A stretch of DNA of 64,000 bases, taken from Rhodococcus sp. ARC_M6. Lineage in GTDB: Bacteria > Actinomycetota > Actinomycetes > Mycobacteriales > Mycobacteriaceae. The translations under genes and the position numbers were made by a program. This document shows, piece by piece, positions 1 to 9,171 of the stretch. Location: positions 124,001 to 188,000 of the forward strand of contig NZ_JALGQH010000004.1 in NCBI RefSeq assembly GCF_022810305.1, read 5' to 3'. Numbering within the stretch: position 1 is the stretch's first letter; the number at the start of each line of letters is the position of its first letter. Under the pieces are notes generated by a model, which worked only from the letters and a program-made list of their open reading frames with translations, did no database searches and was not told where the DNA came from.

Positions 1-88
1 CTGCCGGCACTCCGGCCGCGTAGTCCTTGGGGTGAGTGATCTCGAGGTCCGACTCGTCGATGTCCTTCGAGGGTCCGCGGCGCGTCAT
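1..88 (-). CDS. FdhF/YdeP-family molybdopterin oxidoreductase, N-terminal fragment
   Basis: The reverse strand reads from ATG at 88 through 29 codons to the window edge without a stop. The peptide begins MTRRGPSKDIDESD and includes PKDYAAGVPA. A short acidic N-terminus followed by 'PK..AAGVPAV' is how YdeP/FdhF-type molybdopterin oxidoreductases begin, but only the N-terminus is visible, so the family call is recognition from a short stretch. The gene is divergent from the acetyltransferase, sharing a 154-bp intergenic region with a palindrome. No strong Shine-Dalgarno is seen. Confidence 0.5.
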   Translation of the reverse strand, partial: MTRRGPSKDIDESDLEITHPKDYAAGVPA

Positions 89-170
89 GTGTCCATACTG
101 GCCTGAAGTGACGTGCACCGCCATAGGAGATTGGAACGACGGTCAAAAAACCACGAGAAGGTTTGGCGAA

Positions 171-185
171 CGTTATCTAATAACG
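171..185. promoter_or_regulatory. 15-bp perfect palindrome in divergent intergenic region
   Basis: CGTTAT-CTA-ATAACG is a perfect 6-3-6 inverted repeat between two divergent genes, the size and symmetry of a dimeric-repressor operator. The protein that binds it is not evident from the sequence. Confidence 0.4.
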
Positions 186-242
186 CGCCCAGGGGAGAGT
201 GGTCTGAGCGTTCGAGCCGACTTTGCCCGGTACGCTCACATG

Positions 243-851
243 ATGGGTGTGAGCGTAAGGCCGGCTGAAACCGCGGACATTTCTGCTCTTGCAGCAGTAC
301 TTGCCGACGCGTTCGAGGACGATCCGTTGATGGCGTGGATACTTCCGGACGAGGACGGGCGTCGAGGCCGGTTGGCCAAATTGTTCGCCGCCGAAGTTCG
401 ATACCACCACCTGTCCGGTGGCGGCGCCGAGGTGGCCGTCGACGGCAACGGCGTGATCGGGGGCGCGGCGCTCTGGGATCCGCCGGGGCGATGGAAGCAG
501 TCCACCTGGGAATCCATGATCAGTTTCCCGGCTACCTTGCGTGCGTTGGGTTCTCGCATCATGGTTGGTGCAGAAGTGGGTGGAGTCCTCGAGAAGGCTC
601 ACCCGACAACGCCGCATTGGTACCTCGCCACCATCGGCACGGGAGCCAACGCGCGCGGCGGCGGTTATGGCAAGGCGCTGCTGAACTCGCGACTCGACCG
701 ATGTGATCGTGATCGGATTCCCGCGTATCTCGAATCCAGCAAGAAGGAGAACATCCCGTACTACAACCGCTTCGGGTTCGAAGTGACGGGCGAAATCGTG
801 ATCCCCGACGGAGGGCCGATGGTCTATCCGATGTTGCGGGAACCGAAGTGA
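243..851 (+). CDS. GNAT-family N-acetyltransferase
   Basis: About 202 residues. The C-terminal half carries the GNAT acetyl-CoA-binding loop (ARGGGYGKAL) followed by ESSKKENIPYYNRFGFEV, the usual beta6/beta7 region with an 'NxPYYxRxGF' signature. The acceptor substrate cannot be deduced. The frame is open upstream to 36, but that part is antisense to the YdeP-like gene. Two ATG codons lie at 240 and 243. A TACGCT -10-like hexamer at 231-236 lies six bases before 243, favouring a leaderless start there. The stop overlaps the next start (TGATG), so the peptidase is probably cotranscribed. Confidence 0.85.
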   Translation: MGVSVRPAETADISALAAVLADAFEDDPLMAWILPDEDGRRGRLAKLFAAEVRYHHLSGGGAEVAVDGNGVIGGAALWDPPGRWKQSTWESMISFPATLRALGSRIMVGAEVGGVLEKAHPTTPHWYLATIGTGANARGGGYGKALLNSRLDRCDRDRIPAYLESSKKENIPYYNRFGFEVTGEIVIPDGGPMVYPMLREPK

Positions 852-2878
852 TGTTGCCGGAATTGCATGGGGGTACGCCGTTCGACGAGATGGACGATTA
901 CATTGCCCTACCTCGCCTGTCCGGCCTCGCACTCTCGCCCGACGGTTCTGTTCTGATCTGCGGGAGAACTGTTCTCGACGATGCCGGTGCCGAGTACGTG
1001 ACGTCGCTATGGGAGTTCGATCCCGCCGGGCGTCGGCCCGCTCGCAGATTGACCTGGGGCACGACCAGTGAATCCGGCGCGGTATTTGCTTTCGACGGTG
1101 ACATCCTTTTTACCGCAACACGTTCCGTGCCCGGGGAGGAAACCCCGCAGCCGGCATTGTGGCGACTACCCGCTGCGGGCGGTGAGGCACAGTTGGTGTG
1201 CACTCGCGGCTCCGGAATCTCGGGTGTCACAGCAGCCAAGGCGGCTCCGACTTTTGTTGCCCACACACCGGTGATGGCGTCGGCGCGCACCCTCGACCTC
1301 GATGACGAAATCCGCAAGGCACGCAAGGACGGCAAGGTTACGGCGATGCTCCACACGGGTTATCCCGTGCGCCACTGGGATCATGATCTGGGTCCCGATC
1401 AGCCGCATCTGGTTGTCGGAGAATCGGATTCGGAAGGTGCCGTCGTACTGCGGGACGTGACGCCCGATGCCGGCGGCGCGTTGCGTGAGGGGACGCTCTC
1501 GATCAGTAGTGACGGCATGTTTGCGATATCGACCTGGGCCGTCGGAGATTTCGGTGCTGCCCGTCGGTCGACGCTCGTACGTATCGACACAGTGAGCGGC
1601 GATCGCGTCACGGTGGTGGACGACGCGAGCGCAGATGTGCACAGTCCGGTTCTGTCGCCGGACGGAACCCAGGTTGTCTTCATCCGTGAAACTTTGACAA
1701 CTCCGGAACTCGCGCCGCGAGTTTCCCTGGGGCTCTACGTTTTCAAGACCTCCACGGAGACCACTGTCGCGGAAGGCTGGGATCGGTGGCCGACGTCGCT
1801 GGCATGGCTTTCGGATGGTTCCGGGCTGGTTGTGACCGCGGACGACAACGGGCGTGGCCCAGTCTTCACCATTGACCTGTGGGGTCAGCCTGTCCAGTTG
1901 ACCACCGACGACGCGGCCTACAACGATGTCCGGGTGTCTTCCGACGGTGAGTCGATCTACGCCTTGCGTGCGTCGTACGAAACGCCGCCGCACGTAGTGC
2001 GCATTGCCATTCGCACGGGTGAGGTTTCGGCCCTACGAGGACCGGACCCCTTGCCGGAATTGCCGGGCACTCTGACCGAGATCAGTGCCAAAGGCGAGGA
2101 TGGGAGCCCGATTCGGAGTTGGTTGGCGCTGCCGACGGGTGCAGCGGCTCACTCGCCGGTGCCTCTGTTGCTGTGGGTGCACGGTGGTCCGCTCAACTCG
2201 TGGAATACCTGGTCATGGCGATGGAATCCGTGGCTGTTGGTGGCCAAGGGTTATGCGGTACTGCTGCCCGATCCGGCGTTGTCCACGGGATACGGCCAAG
2301 ATTTTGTGCAGCGCGGCTGGGGGCAGTGGGGCCAAGCGCCCTTCACCGATCTGATGGCGATCACCGACGCCGCCGAGGCGCGCGACGAGATCGACCCGAA
2401 CCGCACCGGCGCAATGGGTGGTTCGTTCGGCGGCTACATGGCGAATTGGATTGCAGGCCATACGGATCGGTTCGATGCCATTGTCACTCACGCAAGTCTG
2501 TGGGCGCTGGACCAGTTCGGGCCGACGACGGACTCGGCGTGGTATTGGCAACGGGAGATGACTCCCGAGATGGCCGTCGAGAACTCACCCCACCTCTATG
2601 TAGCCGACATCAATACCCCGATGCTGGTTGTTCACGGGGACAAGGACTATCGAGTACCGATCGGCGAAGGGTTACGACTCTGGTACGAACTGCTGGCGGA
2701 GTCCGGATTGCCGGCCGACGCAGATGGCAAGACGGACCATCGGTTCCTGTACTTCCCGGACGAGAATCACTGGGTGCTCAAGCCGGCACATACCAAGATT
2801 TGGTACGAGGTTGTCACCGCATTCCTGTCCGAGCACATCCTGGGTGAGGATGTACCGCTCCCGGAGATTCTCGGTTGA
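851..2878 (+). CDS. S9 family prolyl oligopeptidase-type serine peptidase
   Basis: About 675 residues. The N-terminal ~400 residues hold beta-propeller-type repeats (SPDG and SSDG segments as in WD/PD40-like blades). The C-terminal alpha/beta-hydrolase domain carries the nucleophile elbow GGSFGGYM (Ser near residue 525), HGDKDYRVP with the catalytic Asp near 599, and DENHWV with the catalytic His near 640. It is an acylaminoacyl/dipeptidyl-peptidase-like enzyme; the substrate is unknown and no signal peptide is present, so it is probably cytoplasmic. ATG at 851 overlaps the acetyltransferase stop; an in-frame GTG at 848 is an alternative. Confidence 0.9.
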   Translation: MLPELHGGTPFDEMDDYIALPRLSGLALSPDGSVLICGRTVLDDAGAEYVTSLWEFDPAGRRPARRLTWGTTSESGAVFAFDGDILFTATRSVPGEETPQPALWRLPAAGGEAQLVCTRGSGISGVTAAKAAPTFVAHTPVMASARTLDLDDEIRKARKDGKVTAMLHTGYPVRHWDHDLGPDQPHLVVGESDSEGAVVLRDVTPDAGGALREGTLSISSDGMFAISTWAVGDFGAARRSTLVRIDTVSGDRVTVVDDASADVHSPVLSPDGTQVVFIRETLTTPELAPRVSLGLYVFKTSTETTVAEGWDRWPTSLAWLSDGSGLVVTADDNGRGPVFTIDLWGQPVQLTTDDAAYNDVRVSSDGESIYALRASYETPPHVVRIAIRTGEVSALRGPDPLPELPGTLTEISAKGEDGSPIRSWLALPTGAAAHSPVPLLLWVHGGPLNSWNTWSWRWNPWLLVAKGYAVLLPDPALSTGYGQDFVQRGWGQWGQAPFTDLMAITDAAEARDEIDPNRTGAMGGSFGGYMANWIAGHTDRFDAIVTHASLWALDQFGPTTDSAWYWQREMTPEMAVENSPHLYVADINTPMLVVHGDKDYRVPIGEGLRLWYELLAESGLPADADGKTDHRFLYFPDENHWVLKPAHTKIWYEVVTAFLSEHILGEDVPLPEILG

Positions 2879-2918
2879 TCGACGCCGGCCTCGGCCGTCG
2901 AACGGGGCCCACGACGGG

Positions 2919-3032
2919 TCAGGCGCCCGGGCCCTGAACGGTGTAATTCCAATCGGTGTAGTTGGGGCCCGTGACACGGACCAGTCCTGACGACGCGAGC
3001 CCCGGCGGAACGTTGACGACCAGCGCACCGGT
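2919..3032 (-). pseudogene. In-frame continuation of the secreted protein beyond its stop
   Basis: After the TGA at 3033-3035 the same reverse-strand frame is open for 37 codons to a second TGA at 2919-2921. It encodes TGALVVNVPPGLASSGLV then RVTGPNYTDWNYTVQ, a stretch with the alternating hydrophobic pattern of beta-strands that fits the preceding domain. The simplest reading is that the original gene ended at 2919 and one substitution created the stop; readthrough or a sequencing error are alternatives. Confidence 0.5.
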
Positions 3033-3533
3033 TCACTGGTTGATGTCGCCGCCGGCGTACCCGGTGCTCTGGATCAGCTGGCCTTCGTAGAAGACCTCGA
3101 TCAGCTCCGGGATGGCGTAGGTCTCGTAACCCACGAGGAACGAGGTGGGACCGCCCCGGCCGATCTGATGCTTGGTGCTGGTGATGCCGGCGCCGCCGGA
3201 AATAGTCGATGCATTGCAACCTTGTGTCGGTGTAAACGATCCGCCGCCGCCGCCACTGCCACTCGCCAAACCGTTGAGAGTTGCCCGGGGATCGCCGGTG
3301 GCAATACCGTCGGCAATGTCACCGCGGCTGCCGCTGGCGATGCCGTTCGCACTATCGTTGCCGGCGTCGCCGATGCTGCCGTTGATCGTGGCAATGCTTC
3401 CGTCCACGCTTCTTTCAATTCCGGGTTGGGCGGACGCTGCGGCCGGAACCACGAGGGCAATCGCTGCTCCGATGGTGGCCGCGGCAGCCCGAGTGCGAAC
3501 ACTGCTGTATCGAGAACCCAACTTGTTCAACAT
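3033..3533 (-). CDS. Secreted protein with Ala/Gly/Ser-rich repeats, apparently cut short by a TGA
   Basis: Starts at ATG 3533 behind GGAGGA. Residues 1-36 form a signal peptide: basic start, hydrophobic AAATIGAAIALVVPAA, then ASA before cleavage. Next is a low-complexity region with recurring Gly-Asp-Ile/Ala units, a poly-Gly run, then a denser C-terminal segment including FLVGYETYAIPELIEVFYEG that looks like a beta-sandwich domain. The protein stops at TGA 3033-3035 after GYAGGDINQ (166 aa). The same frame then continues for 37 further codons to TAG/TGA-type termination at 2919-2921 with sensible coding content. No function is recognised. It stands alone between the peptidase and valS. Confidence 0.6.
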   Translation of the reverse strand: MLNKLGSRYSSVRTRAAAATIGAAIALVVPAAASAQPGIERSVDGSIATINGSIGDAGNDSANGIASGSRGDIADGIATGDPRATLNGLASGSGGGGGSFTPTQGCNASTISGGAGITSTKHQIGRGGPTSFLVGYETYAIPELIEVFYEGQLIQSTGYAGGDINQ

Positions 3534-3738
3534 GATTCCTCCGGAGAGTGATTGTCGGAAATCCTTCGCCACGATCATTTCAGCGGGGCGGATCGATGAG
3601 TATCCTTCGTTCGGCGGACAACAGCCATGCGCGAGAAGGCCTCGGCTGTGACTGTGTCGCTGGTCTCGAGTTCAGAGGTCGCTGCAGATCTGCCGGGTCT
3701 CACGTGACGGGCAAATTCGCTCGCAGCGGGGGAGTCAC

Positions 3739-3744
3739 TAGGAT
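3739..3744 (+). promoter_or_regulatory. Putative -10 element of valS (leaderless arrangement)
   Basis: TAGGAT lies six bases before the GTG start of valS and no Shine-Dalgarno is present, as expected for a leaderless mRNA. No convincing -35 is seen. Confidence 0.4.
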
Positions 3745-3750
3745 CATGGG

Positions 3751-6432
3751 GTGACCAGTGCATCCCCAGAGAACCCTCAGACCCCCGCCGACGCCCTCCC
3801 CAAAAGCTGGGACCCCAGCGCTGTAGAGGCTGATTTGTATCAGGGTTGGGTGGATGCGGGCTACTTCCAGGCCGACGCATCCAGCGACAAGCCCGGATAC
3901 TCGATCGTGCTCCCGCCGCCGAATGTGACGGGCAGCCTGCACATGGGCCATGCGCTCGACCACACCCTCATGGATGTGTTGAGCCGTCGCAAGCGGATGC
4001 AGGGCTACGAGGTTCTGTGGCTGCCGGGTATGGATCACGCCGGTATTGCGACGCAGTCCGTTGTGGAGAAGCAGCTGGCAGCCGAGGGTAAGAAGAAGGA
4101 AGACCTCGGGCGCGAAGCGTTCATCGAGAAGGTCTGGGATTGGAAGCGTGAGTCCGGCGGCACCATCGGCGGCCAGATGCGCCGTATTGGTGACGGCGTC
4201 GACTGGAGCCGCGAGCGCTTCACGATGGACGAGAACCTCTCGCGCTCCGTGCAGACCATTTTCAAGCGGATGTTCGACGAGGGCCTGATCTATCGCGCCG
4301 AGCGCCTGGTCAACTGGTCGCCCGTGCTGCAGACCGCGATCTCCGACATCGAGGTCAAGTTCGAGGACGTCGAGGGGGAGCTAGTTTCCCTCCGTTACGG
4401 CTCCCTCAACGACAACGAGCCGCACGTGATCGTTGCCACCACTCGCGTCGAAACGATGCTCGGTGACACCGCAGTGGCAGTGCACCCGGAAGACGAGCGC
4501 TACAAGCATCTGCTCGGCACCACCCTCGAGCACCCGATCACCGGCCGTCAGATCCCGATCATCGCCGACGATTATGTCGACCCCGAGTTCGGCACCGGCG
4601 CCGTCAAGATCACGCCCGCCCATGATCCCAATGACTTCGAGATGGGTATGCGGCACAACCTGCCCATGCCCACGATCATGGACAAAGCCGGCAAGATCGC
4701 CGATACCGGAACCGCGTTCGACGGCATGGACCGTTTCGAGGCTCGTGTCAAGGTTCGTGAGGCACTCGCCGAGCAGGGTCGCGTCGTCGCCGAGAAGCGC
4801 CCGTACCTGCACAGTGTCGGACATTCCGAGCGCAGTGGTGAAGCCATCGAACCGCGTCTGTCGTTGCAGTGGTGGGTCAAGGTCGAGACCCTGGCCAAGG
4901 CTGCCGGTGATGCAGTTCGTAATGGCGACACCGTGATTCACCCGGCCAGCCAGGAACCGCGTTGGTTCGACTGGGTCGACAACATGCACGACTGGTGCAT
5001 TTCGCGTCAGCTGTGGTGGGGTCACCGCATCCCCGTCTGGTACGGACCTGAAGGCGAAGTTGCCAGCTTCGGCCCCGACGAAACCGCACCCGAAGGCTGG
5101 GTTCAGGACCCCGACGTTCTCGACACCTGGTTCTCGTCCGGCCTGTGGCCCTTCTCGACGATGGGCTGGCCCGAGAGCACGGCGGAACTCGAAAAGTTCT
5201 ACCCCACCAGTGTTTTGGTGACGGGTTACGACATCCTGTTCTTCTGGGTCGCCCGCATGATGATGTTCGGCACGTACGTGTCCGAAGATGAATCGATCAC
5301 TGCCGGTGCCGGAAAGTCGGGCCCGCAGGTTCCGTTCAAGGACGTGTTCCTGCACGGTCTGGTCCGCGACCAGTTCGGCAAGAAGATGTCGAAGTCGCGC
5401 GGTAACGGTATCGATCCGCTGGACTGGGTCGAGCGTTTCGGCGCCGATGCTTTGCGCTTCACCCTCGCCCGCGGTGCCAACCCGGGTAGCGACCTCTCAG
5501 TCGGTGAGGATTCTGCGCAGTCCTCGCGTAACTTCGCCACGAAGCTGTTCAACGCCACCAAGTTCGCGCTCATGAACGGCGCCGCGCCGGCACCGTTACC
5601 GGCGCGCAGCGAGCTTACCGACGCGGACCGTTGGATTCTCGATCGTCTGGACGTTGTTGCAGCCGAGGCTGATTCGGCGTTCGATCGATACGAGTTCAGC
5701 AAGGCCTGTGAAGGCCTGTTCCACTTCGCGTGGGACGAGGTCTGTGACTGGTACCTCGAACTGGCCAAGGTTCAGTTTGCCGGCGACGAGACCACCGCGG
5801 CCAACACCCGCGCTGTCCTCGGCAACGTCCTCGACGCGCTGCTGCGCCTGCTGCACCCCGTCATTCCGTTCGTCACGGAAACCCTGTGGAAGGTACTGAC
5901 CGGTGGCGAGTCCATCGTCGTCGCAGATTGGCCGACGCTGTCCGGCGAAGCCGTCGACACTGCGGCTGCTACCCGGATCGAAGATACCCAGCGTTTGATC
6001 ACCGAGGTCCGACGCTTCCGAAATGATCAGGGCCTCAAGCCTTCTCAGAAGGTCCCGGCTCGGGCTTCGGGACTGTCCGAAGCTGGACTGGACGGCCAGT
6101 TTGCCTACGTCCAGGCGCTCGCGAAGCTGACAGAGCCGCAAGAGGGCTTCGAGGCCTCCATCTCGGTGGAGGTGCGCCTGAGTCAGGGAACCGTGACTGT
6201 CGATATCGACACGTCCGGCACCATCGACCTCGGCGCCGAGAAGAAGCGGCTCGAGAAGGACCTGACCGCGGCGCAGAAGGAACTCGTCACCGCGGACAAC
6301 AAGCTTGCCAATGAAGCCTTTCTCGCGAAGGCGCCCGACGCCGTTGTCGACAAGATCAAATCGCGTCGTCAGATCGCCATCGAAGAGATCGAGCGCATCA
6401 CCAACCGTTTGAAGGAGCTGGGCGACAAGTGA
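3751..6432 (+). CDS. valS: Valyl-tRNA synthetase
   Basis: Charges tRNA-Val with valine. The 893-residue class I synthetase has the HIGH-type motif in [15 protein letters not shown] near residues 51-65, a CP1 editing domain ([17 protein letters not shown]), KKMSKSRGN near residue 547, an anticodon-binding domain, and a C-terminal ValRS coiled coil ([19 protein letters not shown]). Length and motif order are complete. Translation starts at GTG 3751, probably on a leaderless transcript. Its stop overlaps the folC start by four bases, beginning a valS-folC-DUF4233 operon. Confidence 0.98.
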   Translation: MTSASPENPQTPADALPKSWDPSAVEADLYQGWVDAGYFQADASSDKPGYSIVLPPPNVTGSLHMGHALDHTLMDVLSRRKRMQGYEVLWLPGMDHAGIATQSVVEKQLAAEGKKKEDLGREAFIEKVWDWKRESGGTIGGQMRRIGDGVDWSRERFTMDENLSRSVQTIFKRMFDEGLIYRAERLVNWSPVLQTAISDIEVKFEDVEGELVSLRYGSLNDNEPHVIVATTRVETMLGDTAVAVHPEDERYKHLLGTTLEHPITGRQIPIIADDYVDPEFGTGAVKITPAHDPNDFEMGMRHNLPMPTIMDKAGKIADTGTAFDGMDRFEARVKVREALAEQGRVVAEKRPYLHSVGHSERSGEAIEPRLSLQWWVKVETLAKAAGDAVRNGDTVIHPASQEPRWFDWVDNMHDWCISRQLWWGHRIPVWYGPEGEVASFGPDETAPEGWVQDPDVLDTWFSSGLWPFSTMGWPESTAELEKFYPTSVLVTGYDILFFWVARMMMFGTYVSEDESITAGAGKSGPQVPFKDVFLHGLVRDQFGKKMSKSRGNGIDPLDWVERFGADALRFTLARGANPGSDLSVGEDSAQSSRNFATKLFNATKFALMNGAAPAPLPARSELTDADRWILDRLDVVAAEADSAFDRYEFSKACEGLFHFAWDEVCDWYLELAKVQFAGDETTAANTRAVLGNVLDALLRLLHPVIPFVTETLWKVLTGGESIVVADWPTLSGEAVDTAAATRIEDTQRLITEVRRFRNDQGLKPSQKVPARASGLSEAGLDGQFAYVQALAKLTEPQEGFEASISVEVRLSQGTVTVDIDTSGTIDLGAEKKRLEKDLTAAQKELVTADNKLANEAFLAKAPDAVVDKIKSRRQIAIEEIERITNRLKELGDK

Positions 6433-7898
6433 GCTCGGTAGAGCCCCCGCCGTTCGGGGAATCAGAATTCGGAGATTTCGGTGCAGTACCGCTCAGTGCG
6501 GTACCGACACCGGTAGATATCGCCGAGTTGGCGCTGGTCGAAGCAGCACTCGACAAGCGTTGGCCGGAAACCAAGATGGAGCCGTCGCTGACGCGCATCG
6601 AGGCCCTGATGGATGTGCTCGGGTCACCGCAGCACAACTATCCGGCCGTGCATGTCACCGGCACCAACGGCAAGACGTCGGTGACGCGCATGATCGATTC
6701 GCTCATGAGCGCACTGCATCGTCGTACGGGCCGCACAACCAGTCCGCATTTGCAGATCGCCACCGAGCGGATCAGCATCGACGGCAAGCCGATCTCGCCG
6801 CGGCTCTATGTCGACACGTACCGCGAGATCGAGCCCTACGTACAGATGATCGATCAGCAGTCCGAGGCCGCCGGGGGACCGGCAATGAGCAAGTTCGAGG
6901 TGCTCACCGCTATGGCGTACGCCGCATTTGCGGAAGCGCCGGTCGATGTTGCCGTTGTCGAGGTCGGTCTGGGCGGACGGTGGGATGCCACCAACGTTAT
7001 CGACGGACAGGTCGCGGTCATCACCCCGATCAGTCTCGATCACGCCGAGTACCTGGGCAGTGATCTCGGCGGTATCGCTGAGGAGAAGGCCGGAATCATC
7101 AAGAAGGGCCGCGAAGGCCTGGTTCCACTTGACACCGTCGCGATCATCGCGGAGCAGACTCCCGAGGTCATGGAGGTTCTGCTGCGACGTGCCGTCGAAA
7201 CCGATGCAGCAGTGGCGCGTGAAGGTTCCGAATTCAAGGTGCTCGGCCGACAGATCGCAGTCGGTGGGCAGCAGCTGGAACTTCAGGGTCTCAGCGGCGT
7301 CTACACCGAGATCTTCCTGCCTCTCCACGGTGAACATCAGGCCCGCAACGCAGTACTCGCGTTGGCCGCAGTCGAGGCATTCTTCGGTGCCGGCCCGGAT
7401 CGCCAGCTCGATCAGGATGCCATCCGCTCCGGGTTTGCTTCCGTCGTCAATCCTGGTCGCCTCGAACGAGTTCGGAGCGCGCCGACGGTTTTCCTCGATG
7501 CAGCTCACAACCCGGACGGTGCGCGTGCGCTCGCTGCGGCGCTCGCCGCCGAGTTCGACTTTCGCAAGCTCGTCGGAGTTGTCAGCGTCATGGCAGACAA
7601 GGACGTCGACGCGATCTTGACGGCGTTCGAGTCCGTCTTCGACGAGATTGTCGTGACCCACAACGGCTCGCCGCGCGCGATGGACGTCGAGGAACTCGCG
7701 AACATCGCCGTCGCCAAGTTCGGTGACGAACGCGTCGTCGTATCGCCGCTGTTGGTGGACGCTCTGGAGACCGCCATCGAAATGGCGGAGCAGGTTGCCG
7801 AGCCGGGCGAAGCAGTATCCGGGGCCGGTGTCGTGGTGACCGGATCGGTGGTTACTGCAGGCGCAGCCCGCACATTGTTCGGAAAGGATCCAGCGTGA
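6429..7898 (+). CDS. folC: Bifunctional dihydrofolate synthase / folylpolyglutamate synthase
   Basis: Adds glutamate to dihydropteroate and extends the polyglutamate tail of folates in the cytoplasm. The 489-residue Mur-ligase-family protein has the ATP loop VTGTNGKTS near residues 77-85, [20 protein letters not shown] in the central domain, and [14 protein letters not shown] in the C-terminal domain. The ~40-residue N-terminal extension is Pro/Glu-rich and likely disordered. GTG 6429 overlaps the valS stop and its own stop overlaps the next GTG at 7895, implying translational coupling. Confidence 0.97.
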   Translation: MSSVEPPPFGESEFGDFGAVPLSAVPTPVDIAELALVEAALDKRWPETKMEPSLTRIEALMDVLGSPQHNYPAVHVTGTNGKTSVTRMIDSLMSALHRRTGRTTSPHLQIATERISIDGKPISPRLYVDTYREIEPYVQMIDQQSEAAGGPAMSKFEVLTAMAYAAFAEAPVDVAVVEVGLGGRWDATNVIDGQVAVITPISLDHAEYLGSDLGGIAEEKAGIIKKGREGLVPLDTVAIIAEQTPEVMEVLLRRAVETDAAVAREGSEFKVLGRQIAVGGQQLELQGLSGVYTEIFLPLHGEHQARNAVLALAAVEAFFGAGPDRQLDQDAIRSGFASVVNPGRLERVRSAPTVFLDAAHNPDGARALAAALAAEFDFRKLVGVVSVMADKDVDAILTAFESVFDEIVVTHNGSPRAMDVEELANIAVAKFGDERVVVSPLLVDALETAIEMAEQVAEPGEAVSGAGVVVTGSVVTAGAARTLFGKDPA

Positions 7899-8311
7899 GT
7901 ACCCCGTCAGACCCGAGTTCGACGCCGGATGGACAGTTCGGCCCGCCGACCAAGGATCCGTGGAAGGGCTTCCGCGGTGTCATGGCGGGAACCTTGATCG
8001 TCGAGTCGATCGTGGTGTTCCTGACGATTCCGGTAGTGCAGGTTGTCGGTGGTGGACTCACGTGGTTCAGCGGTACGTACATCATCGGGCTGGGTGTGCT
8101 GATGATTCTGGGCGGCGGCATCCAGGGACGGCCTTGGGCGATCTGGTACAACGTCGCCTTGCAGGTACTTCTGGTCCTCGGCGTCTTCATTCACGTGTCG
8201 ATCGGTGTGATGGGACTTGTGTTCGGCCTCGTCTGGGCCTACCTGGTCTACCTGCGAAGAGACATCGCGCAACGAATGGAGAAGGGCCTGCTTCCAGGTC
8301 AGCGAGACTGA
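7895..8311 (+). CDS. DUF4233 small integral membrane protein
   Basis: 138 residues with a ~27-residue polar N-terminus and four predicted transmembrane helices (GTLIVESIVVFLTIPVV; TYIIGLGVLMILGGG; WYNVALQVLLVLGVF; IGVMGLVFGLVWAYLVYL), ending with a basic cytoplasmic tail. It matches the DUF4233 proteins found between folC and ndk across actinobacteria (Rv2446c position). Function unknown. GTG overlaps the folC stop by four bases. Confidence 0.9.
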   Translation: MSTPSDPSSTPDGQFGPPTKDPWKGFRGVMAGTLIVESIVVFLTIPVVQVVGGGLTWFSGTYIIGLGVLMILGGGIQGRPWAIWYNVALQVLLVLGVFIHVSIGVMGLVFGLVWAYLVYLRRDIAQRMEKGLLPGQRD

Positions 8312-8316
8312 CCATT

Positions 8317-8322
8317 TAGGCT
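8317..8322 (+). promoter_or_regulatory. Putative -10 element of ndk (leaderless arrangement)
   Basis: TAGGCT is followed by seven bases and then the GTG of ndk, so transcription could start at the start codon. It sits in the 18-bp gap after the DUF4233 gene, giving ndk its own promoter. Confidence 0.35.
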
Positions 8323-8329
8323 GGCGGAC

Positions 8330-8749
8330 GTGACTGAGCGCACCCTCGTACTGATCAAGCCCGATGCCGTTGCCCGTGGATACGTGGGAGAAATCCTTAG
8401 TCGTATCGAGCGCAAGGGCCTTACCATCGCAGCACTCGACCTCCGGGTTGCTTCCGAAGACGTGGCTGGTAGCCACTATGCGGAGCACGCCGAGCGTCCG
8501 TTCTACCCGAGCTTGTTGGAGTTCATCACCTCCGGTCCGCTGGTTGCCGTAGTGCTCGAAGGCCCCCGTGCCATTGCAGCTTTCCGTCAGCTTGCCGGCG
8601 GAACCGACCCGGTGGAGAAGGCGCTACCAGGAACAATCCGCGGAGACTTCGGCCTGGAGTCGCAGCAGAACTTGGTTCACGGAAGCGATTCCGTCGAGTC
8701 CGCAGAGCGCGAAATCGCACTCTGGTTCCCGGCGCTCTCTTCCATCTGA
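8330..8749 (+). CDS. ndk: Nucleoside diphosphate kinase
   Basis: Transfers phosphate from ATP to nucleoside diphosphates through a phosphohistidine. The 139-residue protein is full length, with [10 protein letters not shown] at the N-terminus and the active-site His at residue 117 in [16 protein letters not shown] precedes it as in the family. GTG 8330 is the only sensible start. A strong hairpin 30 bp downstream separates it from rne. Confidence 0.97.
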   Translation: MTERTLVLIKPDAVARGYVGEILSRIERKGLTIAALDLRVASEDVAGSHYAEHAERPFYPSLLEFITSGPLVAVVLEGPRAIAAFRQLAGGTDPVEKALPGTIRGDFGLESQQNLVHGSDSVESAEREIALWFPALSSI

Positions 8750-8779
8750 TTTTTCGTACGCTTCACCCGAACGGCACTG

Positions 8780-8827
8780 ATCCCACATCGGTGCGCCCTT
8801 GCAGTAACGGGTGCACGGATGTGGGAT
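8780..8827 (+). terminator. Hairpin downstream of ndk
   Basis: ATCCCACATC at 8780-8789 pairs perfectly with GATGTGGGAT at 8818-8827, and after a single mismatch GTGC pairs with GCAC inside (14 bp in total, 18-nt loop). It starts 30 bp after the ndk stop and has no T-run, typical of actinobacterial terminators. It could alternatively belong to the rne leader. Confidence 0.6.
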
Positions 8828-9171
8828 ACTGCTATCAGTTGGACCGCAAATTTGTTGTACGCGCGTTCAGCCGGATGGCACTAGGTTCGATGTGACACAG
8901 ATTCGATGCCCTTTCATCGCTGCTACCGGTCAACAGGAAATCCCTGGACCCGTGCATGCTGGATGATCAGGCGCTCGAGTTGCGGATCGCTGCCATCCAG
9001 CCAGGCACTTCATGCGTCCGCAGTGAATAACGGGCATTACGGACCATGCGGAGCGAGACCTTTACAATCTCGTACTCACTTCTGAGTGCGAGTACACACA
9101 GCGCGCCCCTGCGTGGCCGCGTGACAACTCGATTGCAGAGTTGGACGCGCCCGGGGGCTGAGGAGACTTAC
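8828..9171 (+). promoter_or_regulatory. Long structured leader upstream of rne
   Basis: No coding sequence is seen in this stretch. It holds two clear hairpins: GCTGGATG 8958-8965 with CATCCAGC 8994-9001, and CTCGTACTC 9069-9077 with GAGTGCGAG 9084-9092 (nine pairs, one G-T, six-base loop). RNase E mRNAs carry long, self-cleaved leaders in other bacteria, so autoregulation is a reasonable inference. The frame is open upstream to 9046 but the better start with a Shine-Dalgarno is at 9172. Confidence 0.5.

Noticed and set aside
9046-9171. Longer N-terminus for RNase E
   Set aside because: The extra 42 codons overlap a stable hairpin, lack a ribosome-binding site and do not resemble homologues; GTG 9172 has GAGGAG.
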